Shown: positions 1 through 8,300 of the stretch, piece by piece
How positions within the stretch are numbered: position 1 is the stretch's first letter
Layout: each line of letters begins with the position of its first letter
Virus record (IMG/VR): IMGVR_UViG_3300033148_000899
Span: 1 to 35,098 of that record
Direction: 5' to 3' (one strand)
Length of the DNA stretch: 35,098 nt
Source: a virus
The notes under the pieces: generated by a model
Told to the model about the DNA's origin: nothing
What the model saw: the letters and a program-made list of their open reading frames with translations, nothing else
The model's database searches: none
Position numbers and translations under genes: made by a program

Positions 1-203
1 TCCTCCAATTCGCCATCGGAAACCAAAGGTTTTTCCTCTTCTTTTTTTTTTACTTCTTCAACAACGTCTGTTTCAGTCGTGTCTTCTAAGTAAGACAAAT
101 CGACTGCCTTTGGGTCAAACGCCTCAGTCGTGTCCTCTAAGTAAGACAAATCGACTGCTTTAGGGTCAAACGTATTTAATGAATCTTTTTTTTCCTCTTC
201 CAT
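1..203 (-). CDS. Truncated gene, acidic N terminus with a 17-residue tandem repeat
   Basis: This is the 5' end of a leftward gene that runs off the window. The ATG at 203 lies two bases after the TAA of the upstream 700-aa gene, so the two are co-transcribed. The visible 67 residues start MEEEKKDS, then carry two near-identical 17-residue units, [TA]FDPKAVDLSYLEDTTE. A stretch rich in Lys and Glu follows. The DNA copies begin at about 73 and 124, a 51-base period. No domain can be recognised. Position after two probable ejected proteins suggests another virion or cargo protein, but this is inference. The C-terminal part is needed for any assignment. Confidence 0.75.
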   Translation of the reverse strand, partial: MEEEKKDSLNTFDPKAVDLSYLEDTTEAFDPKAVDLSYLEDTTETDVVEEVKKKEEEKPLVSDGELE

Positions 204-205
204 AT

Positions 206-2308
206 TTATTCAGTGTAATCTGCTGGTAATTTATTTTGAGCTTTTAAAGCAGCTATAGCATTCTCTCTTTTTAAGTTGCTTTTTTCCATAACCCTTTCTA
301 TTAGTTTATTATAGTCTATAGTGGGTTCAGCTTTTGCTGTTTCTATTTCAACATCAACATCTTCTTTTAAAGGTACGCCATTCTGATTAAATTCTTTAAT
401 ATCTAATGGCTTATTAACCCTCGCTGATTCATATAGGTTTCTTAAAAAATATGCTATAGCTGGTGGAGCAATACCACCTTCTACACTAGAATCTATTTCA
501 TCACGAGCAATAGGGTCTATATTAAATGGTACAACATAATCTTTACCTTGATATGAAAACTTAATAGCATTTTGGCTCTCTTTGCCTCCATATTCTTCTA
601 TGTATTGAGGAGCTGTAAAGTCAATGTTTGTTTTTTTCATTTCAGAAGCCATATTAGCACCTATATTGTTGACAAGAGGTTTTACATCCTTAACATATAA
701 ATCGCCTTTTGCTGCTGCTAGTTCTGTGTCAGGCTTAATCTTGGCTTTGCCTTGATTAATCAACACATCTTGCAACTCATTATAATCCTTAGTTATTCCT
801 GTTCCTGTTCTTATGCTGCCTGTGCCTAGGCTTCCTAGTTTAGCAACATCAAACTTATCAGTGCTTATTCCAGAAACATCTGCTTGTGTAAGTCTGCCAC
901 CAGTAAACAAGCTGCCAACACCTTTAGCAAACTGCTGAGGAGACTTTCCTGCATAACTATAATTAAAATCTTTAGTAGTAGATCCTATTTGCTTTCCATT
1001 GTCATCATAGGTTATTATCCTAGCTGTTACAACTACTCCATCATCTGTTCTTCTTATATCATCTACAGTTGCTGATTTGTTTGCCCCTGTTTCTCCAGGA
1101 ATTGGTATCCCTTTTAATGTTTCTGCTGCCGACTCCCAATCAGCTTTAGTTTGAGCAGTCATTAATTGTTGAGCGTTGCTAACAACAAAGCTCCTTTGTT
1201 GAGAAGCTGCTCCTTCTTTAATTTCTTGTGCAGTCTTCTTTTGAACTTCTTCAGGTGTTTCTTTTCTAGCAACTTTAGCTCTTGATTGATTTTCAAATAA
1301 TTCTTTAGCTCCCTTTTTTGCGCTTACAAAGTTTTTGTGGTCTGAAACAATAGCAACCTCTTGTCCATCTTTACCATTCTTTTCTAACAATATTAAGTTA
1401 GCATCTTTGTCAGCTTCAGTTTTATCGAAAGTAAAACCCCAGTCTTGGTCTGGGTTTGGAGGAGTAACCCCTTGATTAGTGATTACACTCAGCGTGTTGA
1501 AGTCATTAAATGAAAACTCTCTCCATTCGTTTTCTATATATTTTTTTGCTCCTTCTTTTTCTAGCGCATCTTCTACAGTTTCAAATCCTGTAATGTTAGC
1601 AGCCACATATGCCCCTAAACCCTTTGCTAAGTTAGTGGTGTAAACATCTAAATCTTTATTTAAGTATTTCCTTGGTGCTTGTGTGTTTGCACTAGCAATT
1701 GAGTAAATGTCTGTAGGGTTTTTACTTATGCCACCTGTCTTAGGGTCTATCTTTCCAAAATATGCTTGCCCTGAGTCATCCATATATATGGCATGGTTAG
1801 TAAGATTGGTAAACCCTTCAAATTGGTCAGACAAAAAAGCATCTAACTTTTGTCTTTCTACCAATCCTGTTGCTTTGTTTATAACTTTATCTTGGCCTTC
1901 TATAGCAGCTTTTCTGTAATCTGCAATGGTGCTTACAAAAGTATTTAGGTTTTGAGCAGACCTGTTTACATTGTTGGTGGCAATCAAAAACTCATCTCTG
2001 TTCATTTTGCCTTGCTGATATAGCCTGTTAAACTCAAGGTTTTTTTGTGATGCGCTTTCTGAAAACTGTATTGCTCGTTGCGCCACTACATCTCCTGTGG
2101 TAGCTGCTGTTTGGTTGGCTTTGTCTAGCTCTCCTTGTAGATTAGTAAGGTTAGTGCGAATATCTCCACTAATCTCTTCTCGTTTTTTATTGCTTGCCTC
2201 TACAGCCTTGTCAACTTGGTCAGTAATAAAACTATAATCTACAGCTTGGACATCTTGTAAATACGAAGATCCTAAATTTACTTTACCTATTCTGCTTGCT
2301 CTTGCCAT
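206..2308 (-). CDS. Probable internal (ejected) virion protein, 700 aa
   Basis: Long protein at the distal end of the structural block. The N-terminal 170 residues look helical and rich in Gln, Asn, Lys and Glu (for example KKREEISGDI and NLQGELDKAN). The middle (about 180-480) is mixed, and the C terminus is Lys-rich and helical (NYNKLIERV-like, NAIAALKAQN). No signal peptide, membrane segment or catalytic motif was recognised. It follows the 401-aa helical protein with a short gap and is followed by the truncated gene after two bases. In short-tailed phages this place, after the tail genes, usually holds internal core or cargo proteins ejected with DNA. The role is inferred from position and helical character only. 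Confidence 0.55.
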   Translation of the reverse strand: MARASRIGKVNLGSSYLQDVQAVDYSFITDQVDKAVEASNKKREEISGDIRTNLTNLQGELDKANQTAATTGDVVAQRAIQFSESASQKNLEFNRLYQQGKMNRDEFLIATNNVNRSAQNLNTFVSTIADYRKAAIEGQDKVINKATGLVERQKLDAFLSDQFEGFTNLTNHAIYMDDSGQAYFGKIDPKTGGISKNPTDIYSIASANTQAPRKYLNKDLDVYTTNLAKGLGAYVAANITGFETVEDALEKEGAKKYIENEWREFSFNDFNTLSVITNQGVTPPNPDQDWGFTFDKTEADKDANLILLEKNGKDGQEVAIVSDHKNFVSAKKGAKELFENQSRAKVARKETPEEVQKKTAQEIKEGAASQQRSFVVSNAQQLMTAQTKADWESAAETLKGIPIPGETGANKSATVDDIRRTDDGVVVTARIITYDDNGKQIGSTTKDFNYSYAGKSPQQFAKGVGSLFTGGRLTQADVSGISTDKFDVAKLGSLGTGSIRTGTGITKDYNELQDVLINQGKAKIKPDTELAAAKGDLYVKDVKPLVNNIGANMASEMKKTNIDFTAPQYIEEYGGKESQNAIKFSYQGKDYVVPFNIDPIARDEIDSSVEGGIAPPAIAYFLRNLYESARVNKPLDIKEFNQNGVPLKEDVDVEIETAKAEPTIDYNKLIERVMEKSNLKRENAIAALKAQNKLPADYTE

Positions 2309-2321
2309 TTATTTATTTTTA

Positions 2322-3527
2322 TTAAGGTGTTACTGTAGGGATGTTGTTACTAAACATTGGGCTAAAATATAATCCTTGCAAGGCAGGGTCTAGTTCATCT
2401 TCATTAGGATTAAACAAATAACTTGGAATCCCATATGTAGGGTCTGGCATCATCATGTTTTGTTGTTGCAATAAAGCTCTATCTCTATCTGCGCCATATA
2501 ACATTTGAGATAAACCAGAAGATACTGTAGGATTTATGTTGTTTAACCCTCCCATTGTTGCTGGTCTTAGTTGTTCTTGCAATATCGTTTCTGTAACAGA
2601 ACCTGGAGTAAGGCCAGCCTGAATAGATTTTTCTTCTAACTCAATTGGTGTAAAACCTACTGGCGATGTAGAGGCATCTATAGAACCTAAGCTTGCTAGT
2701 TGTTTTGCATCTAAGTTTGTTGTTAAAAACTCTTTAAGTTGCTTTCCAGTTGGTGTACCACCAGCATATAAATCTTGTAATCCTTTTGCAAACTCTGGAT
2801 TTTCCATTAGTAGTTTTAGGTCAGGATTTGCCACATCTAAACCTGACAAGAACGCAGATGGGTCATTGACATCATATTGTCCTAGCTGCCCAGCTACCTT
2901 TCCTAAATATTCTACAGGCATATCATCAGTAGCTTTTCGCAGTCCTCTAAATGCCCTGTTTGCTTCTCTTCTAGCCATTACTTGTGGGTCTGTTAGACCA
3001 GTTGCAAAAGTGCCAGCTAAATCAGCTAACCCCTTTACCATGCCTTGTGTGTATTGGTTTTGAAGCCTTTTACTTTGTCTAGCATTTTCAGCAGCTTGTT
3101 TAGCTTGTGCCAGTTCGATGTTTGCGATATCTCCTGCTATGCCTGACTCTTCTTGCGCTATTCTTAGCTCTGCCATTTGTTGTTGTTTGGCAAGGTCTTG
3201 ATTAATTTGGTCATAAGCTCGCAATCCTATTTGCGCCTGCCTGGCTGCATCTGCAGATGCTGTGCGCTGGTCTGCTTGTCCTAAGTTTTGTTGTGCTAAT
3301 ACTTCTTGTATTTGATTTAATCTTTTTCGTGATTGGTCAACACCTATACCTAGCTTCTTAAAAGGGTTTACAGACAACCTTTTTTTTGCCTGTTCTACAA
3401 ACTCATTGCTTTTTCTTAAATTGTCAGCAGCTAAAGATTTTTCCTTAGAAAGTCCTAAAGCACTCATGCCTGTTTGTATTCCAGCAGCAGTGGCTTTAAT
3501 TGCAAGCATCGCAGTAAATGGATCCAT
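2322..3527 (-). CDS. Ala/Gln-rich helical virion protein, probable ejection protein
   Basis: A 401-aa protein with a small hydrophobic, Ala/Gly-rich N terminus (MDPFTAMLAIKATAAGIQTG). A long Gln/Ala/Lys-rich region of coiled-coil character follows at about residues 30-185 (QQNLGQADQR, LAKQQQMAEL, AKQAAENARQ). The C-terminal half is less helical, with Pro and Asn. This organisation is reminiscent of the small internal virion proteins of T7-like phages (gp14 type), which insert into the host membrane during DNA ejection, but no homology can be shown here. It has its own -7 promoter element 16 bases upstream and heads a unit with the 700-aa gene and the truncated gene. Confidence 0.55.
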   Translation of the reverse strand: MDPFTAMLAIKATAAGIQTGMSALGLSKEKSLAADNLRKSNEFVEQAKKRLSVNPFKKLGIGVDQSRKRLNQIQEVLAQQNLGQADQRTASADAARQAQIGLRAYDQINQDLAKQQQMAELRIAQEESGIAGDIANIELAQAKQAAENARQSKRLQNQYTQGMVKGLADLAGTFATGLTDPQVMARREANRAFRGLRKATDDMPVEYLGKVAGQLGQYDVNDPSAFLSGLDVANPDLKLLMENPEFAKGLQDLYAGGTPTGKQLKEFLTTNLDAKQLASLGSIDASTSPVGFTPIELEEKSIQAGLTPGSVTETILQEQLRPATMGGLNNINPTVSSGLSQMLYGADRDRALLQQQNMMMPDPTYGIPSYLFNPNEDELDPALQGLYFSPMFSNNIPTVTP

Positions 3528-3543
3528 ATTAAATTAATTTATA

Positions 3544-3551
3544 CAAATATA
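3544..3551 (-). promoter_or_regulatory. -7 promoter element, TATATTTG
   Basis: On the minus strand this reads TATATTTG, matching the Bacteroidetes -7 consensus TAnnTTTG. It lies 16 bases before the ATG of the 401-aa gene, in the 30-base gap after the 276-aa gene. No good -33 TTTG is seen. It would drive the presumed ejection-protein genes separately from the tail genes. Confidence 0.6.
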
Positions 3552-3557
3552 CGAATT

Positions 3558-4388
3558 TTAAGATTGTCGTGGAGATGGATTACTTATCATAACATCAGCG
3601 CCTACTGCAAATAGTTCTACAGGGTCAGTGCTAGTGTTTGTTAAAGTAAACTCTAGGTAGTGACCTAATAATCCATTTGACTCGCCAATAGAACTTTTTA
3701 CAGAAAACAAAACATCTCCCACAAAAGGAGGAATTAATGCACCCACTGTACTTGGGTTGACTACAATTTCATTTGCTGTAAAGTCTAAAGCTGTAACACT
3801 TCCTATTGGCCTAGGGTTAGGAACACCTGCTGCATCATATATAATATTCCCTGTAGATATAAACACAGGATTTAATGTGCTATCTGGCATATTTATTCTC
3901 CACTCAGTTGCTCCCACCACATTTGTAAGACCTGCTTCGCCAATCCCAATAACTGACCTAAGTTGAAGTGCTGGGATAATATCATAAGTTGACCCTGAAC
4001 CAGAAGGTGGCAATTCTGTAGTTCTGATAAAAGCAAAATAATCACTTTCTTTTTTTTCATAGTAATCAGCATTGATAAACCCTGTAATCTTATCAGTTAA
4101 AAATGTACTCTCCCAACTATCGTCAGACTCTAAATAAAAAGCTTTATATACTTTGTTTACTAATGGCTGTTGGTTTACTACACTAGTTACAGTAGATTTA
4201 GCTATGGCTGGGTCAGTAATACCATAAAACACATTTCGTTGATTATTGGTGTTGTGCTGAAACAAATTGCCTCCCTTGAATGTATATAGATAATTGTTCA
4301 TTCCAATTATCTTTTCTGGTTCATAACTATAAAAAGACACCCAACCTTGAATGCCACTGTCGTATGATAATGTATATGGTGTTGCCAT
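3558..4388 (-). CDS. Tail-associated structural protein, 276 aa, unknown function
   Basis: I do not recognise a named family. The protein is rich in Ser, Thr, Val, Asn and aromatic residues with no long helices, as expected of a beta-rich virion protein. It starts MATPYTLSYDSGIQGWVSFY and ends in a beta-type segment (LEFTLTNTSTD) and a short Ser/Pro tail. The ATG at 4388 is 10 bases from the preceding stop, in the same unit as the 1595-aa and 325-aa genes. It is the last gene before the promoter at 3544. A tail-tip, muzzle or appendage role is likely from position. The repeated YDSG/W-x-S-F-Y start could mark an NHL/propeller-like fold, but this is a guess. Confidence 0.55.
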   Translation of the reverse strand: MATPYTLSYDSGIQGWVSFYSYEPEKIIGMNNYLYTFKGGNLFQHNTNNQRNVFYGITDPAIAKSTVTSVVNQQPLVNKVYKAFYLESDDSWESTFLTDKITGFINADYYEKKESDYFAFIRTTELPPSGSGSTYDIIPALQLRSVIGIGEAGLTNVVGATEWRINMPDSTLNPVFISTGNIIYDAAGVPNPRPIGSVTALDFTANEIVVNPSTVGALIPPFVGDVLFSVKSSIGESNGLLGHYLEFTLTNTSTDPVELFAVGADVMISNPSPRQS

Positions 4389-4398
4389 GTTCTTTATT

Positions 4399-5376
4399 TT
4401 AACAGCTACCTATGCTGACTATTACACTGTTTTCATCTAATTCAAAATACCCTCCTACAGGTGCAGGGAATGAAGCAGACTCGAATTTAAAAAATTGTGT
4501 TGTTCCTGGCCCAATGCCTACTACAGATGCTAAGGTAACACTAGCGTTGGAGTTGGCGTACATTATATCATAAAGGCCTGGGTCTCCATCAGTTCCTGTA
4601 ACAGGGCCATTATAGTATGTATTAACAACACCTGAAGCACAAGCAAGTGGTTGCGTGGCTTGATTTGAACCCACTAAAAATCCTACCAATGGAGCTGGAC
4701 ATAAATTAGTTAAAGAAAACGCTTCAGACTGTCCACCAATAGGGCCATTAACAATAATTCTAGCCTCTTGCACATCTGCTGTTAATTTAGGAATAAACAT
4801 AACTACATCTCCAGGCGCACCAGCAGTGCCACTAAAATCTGCAGGTGCAATATTTAAACTTTGCGATGTGCCTGTAGGACTAAAAGAAGTTCCTGCTGCA
4901 TCTCCCTGCCACTCAAAATCAGATACCAAATATGGAGACCTGTTAGGGAAGTCATAGGCTGTGGCTGTTGGAGTATCTCCATAATATGGGCCATCTAGCC
5001 AACCAAAATTGCTAGAGCTACCTCCAGTATAAAATGTTCCACTTCCTTTAGGAAACTCTACCTGAATAGAGTTGGGTAAACTTACTGGAGTAATACCTAC
5101 CTTCCATGCACCAGCACTAGTTAAAGAAACATCAAATGTATATATACCTTGTTCTGTAGTAGCCCATCCTCCACTTGGCAAAGTTCCACACACGCCACCA
5201 GAACAAAAAGGACAAGTTGTAGGGTTTCCTAGTAGTCCAGATGTTTGTTGTCTATATATTCCACAGCTTTGATAATATCCATCAGCAGCCTTTGTTGTTA
5301 AATTAACATTTGTATAAACTGCAGTTGCATCTTCAAATTTGTCTGCATCTATATAATATGTTCCTAATGTAGCCAT
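4399..5376 (-). CDS. Cys-containing tail-associated protein, 325 aa
   Basis: Beta-rich, Gly/Ser/Thr/Pro-rich protein just downstream of the giant tail protein, with a one-base gap. Residues about 37-75 contain a cysteine group including CPFCSGGVC. The C-terminal roughly 95 residues, between LACASG and the terminal SIGSC, form a module bracketed by cysteines with TYYNG, a D-x-x-LYD segment and a GYFELDENSVI ending. A similar module ends the 1595-aa neighbour, so the two proteins may share a surface domain. I associate such C...TYY...GYY...C modules with structural proteins of Bacteroidetes phages, from memory only. Probable tail appendage or muzzle component; function unproven. Confidence 0.6.
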   Translation of the reverse strand: MATLGTYYIDADKFEDATAVYTNVNLTTKAADGYYQSCGIYRQQTSGLLGNPTTCPFCSGGVCGTLPSGGWATTEQGIYTFDVSLTSAGAWKVGITPVSLPNSIQVEFPKGSGTFYTGGSSSNFGWLDGPYYGDTPTATAYDFPNRSPYLVSDFEWQGDAAGTSFSPTGTSQSLNIAPADFSGTAGAPGDVVMFIPKLTADVQEARIIVNGPIGGQSEAFSLTNLCPAPLVGFLVGSNQATQPLACASGVVNTYYNGPVTGTDGDPGLYDIMYANSNASVTLASVVGIGPGTTQFFKFESASFPAPVGGYFELDENSVIVSIGSC

Positions 5377-5377
5377 T

Positions 5378-8300
5378 TTAACAAGTTTGTTTTAAAGATA
5401 TAACACTAAAAGCAGAAACTGAATCATCTACATAAATTAAATCTCCAGTTGATACTTTATACCAACCCCCTGGCAATGGTATTGTTTGAGCATTGTCTTG
5501 CCATACTTTGTCATCAAGCTCTGGGCCTGTGCTTTTTCCTTCGTAATAGTACGTTTCAGTATAAGCAGCTACTGGGCATAATGTTGTGCGATCAGCAGTG
5601 ACAGTTGAGGTAGACATAGAATACAACCCAACACAAGTCGTGCAATCACAACACGCATCTGCAGCAGAAGCTGCATCATAACATAAATCTATTTCAGAAG
5701 AACTTCTATAATCCCATACTAAGTAAATATAATCTCCACTGTTAATTACCAAGTTGGGGGTTACTCCTTTATAAACATTGGGTGCTTCAGTAGAGTCTAA
5801 AACTGCAGGAGTCATGTTTGCTAATACTGTTGCTAAAGGAACAGAAGCATTTGTGACATAATAGTTCAAACTATTTTGAGTTGGGTCAAACTGAAAATCA
5901 TCAGTAGTTTGCTTGTTAGAAACCAAGGTAACTATAGATTCATGAACAGGTATTCCAGGCTCGCCCTGAAATCCTGACCTTGTCGCATCTTGAGATACAA
6001 TAGGAAATTCCCCAGATGATAATTGCAGATTAGTGCTATCGCCTGGATAATCAAGATTGTTGAAATTATAAGAGTATTGGTTAGTAATACTTTTTGATGC
6101 GTCTTCATTGCTGTTAACTGTTAGTTGAACTACTGTAGCTGGTATTCTTGTAGTACAGTTAAATGTAAGTGTCCCTTCTGCTGTAGTAGCAGCATCATTG
6201 CTTACAGTAATAGTAGCTATGTTAGGAGATGGATTAAGCTTATTAAACGTAGCAGTACCAGAACCTGTCAAGTTGTTGTAAGTGGTGTTAATGCCATCGT
6301 GGCTTATATTGATATCAACTGAACCAGCAGTGATATTATATGTTATTCCTGTTACGCCAACATAGTTACCATAGTCTATTTTGTAAATAAACGAATTGTC
6401 TTCAGCTACAACAATATCTCTTACAGCGCCACAATCCAATATAGGAGTGTCTATGGGGACTTGTATATTGTTAGAGTGTAACACATATTCATCCATGTAA
6501 GGATCATAACCACCTAGCTTTTGAGTATAAAAACTTTCTTGAAATAAATCCCTAAACCAAGAGTCCATTCCTGTATCTGAAATAATCTGTAAAGCTTCAG
6601 ATTGGCCTGCGCCTTGTAGCTTTAAAACTACACCTCGTTTAGCATCAGTAAAAAACTTTTCTTTACCCCACTGAATATAGCTTTCTGGGTTTTCGCTTAT
6701 TCCATATTTTTCTACTCTAGCAATCTGTGTTCCTAAAACCTCTGGAACTGAAGTTACAGCTCCCCCTCCTGTAGAGTCACTAAGTAGGTTTTTCCCTGCA
6801 AGGACATAAGATATTTTGTCTTCTTGAAGAGTTAAAATATCAGTCTCTCTAGCATCTAAAACTTGTATTGCGCCAAAGGCTTGTTCACAAGATTTAAAGT
6901 TTGCCAACCCAAGATTAAACTCATTTAATCTATTTATGTTTTGTTCTGTTTGATATGTGCCACTATAAGTAATGTCAGCCTTTCTTCTGATAGCTTGATA
7001 TTCCTCATCAATGACAGTGTTTGTTCTGCTTCCTAGCAAAAAGAATTGCTCGCCAATAGAGTCTAAAATTCTATAACTTTCAACACCATTACCAAAAGAA
7101 AAACAATTAAAGAAAGATAAATTTATTATGCCAGTTGTACTAGCTGCTATATCTTGGTCTATATCTCCATTGGCAGCTATGCCTAAGTGATTACCATCAG
7201 CATCAATTTGATATGTATCAGAACCTTCATAATATAAATTATCAATGGCTATAGATGGCTGAGTCTCAAAAGCGATTTGATTTCTTTTGTTAGTTATTTT
7301 TATATCAACAGTTAAATGGTTTTTCTTTTTATTCTCACACCACCTGTTGCCACTTACTACTCTAAAAAACAAATAATTATCGCCACCACCACCATTGGTT
7401 ATGGTAAAAAACTGTATTTGAGATAAACCCTGAATAGCAGCGTAACTGCCAGCAGCACTACTTATAATTGGGCTGCCAGTTGAAACATTAAAAACACCAC
7501 TAGCTAAATTGTCATAATAAACAGTGTTCCCAGGGCCTGAGTCATCAATACAATCAATGTTAGGGTCAGGGGCATTATTCCAAACAGCCTCCAATCCTTC
7601 TCCTTCCCAAAATTGTTTTAGGTCAGCGTAGTCTTGACTTGCTGTATATGATATATTGATTGATTGCTTCATTGCTCCACAATCTCCTCCACAATTAATT
7701 CCAGCATCCTCTCTAAATGCCTCCACAACTATTTCAACCAATGCTCCCTCTTCTATTTGCCACACATCAATATCTGCAGGCGCTGCTCCTTCGTTATACA
7801 AAGGATAGTTGACAGCTAAATATCTTTCATCACTACTACTTGGAGTAGACAACTTTTCAGTATATTTTCCATCTATCTCTTTGCTAGATATTTCTAATTG
7901 CCTAAAAGTAAGTGTCTCGTTACCCACTTCGCTTGTGCTGAAACACTCAGGCTTTATTGTCATATATGTCCCTGGGAGTTCAGACAAAGTCACAGGCGTT
8001 GCTGTGTCATCTCCACTTAAAAAGTTTCGTGCATATACATCTTTATCTATAACCTCAGACAAACAACATTTGCCTAACGACCCATAGCTATCAAACTTAG
8101 GTATTAAGAATGACCCTGCATCTACTTTTTGTTGGTTTTCGCCTTCTAATTGAAGCCACGTTCTATTATTGGATTGTAGTGTGTCATACCAATTAGTGGC
8201 ATAAATAGTTTGATATTGATCCCTGTCAGGCTTCATTAAAAACCTATAGTGAGTTGCCCAGTCAGGAGCTGCTTGTCCAACAGGTATTCTAACTTGAACT

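Noticed and set aside
884-1919. Plus-strand frames (63 and 70 aa) inside the 700-aa gene
   Set aside because: Antisense shadows of a well-supported leftward gene, with Ser/Tyr/Ile-rich translations and no start context.
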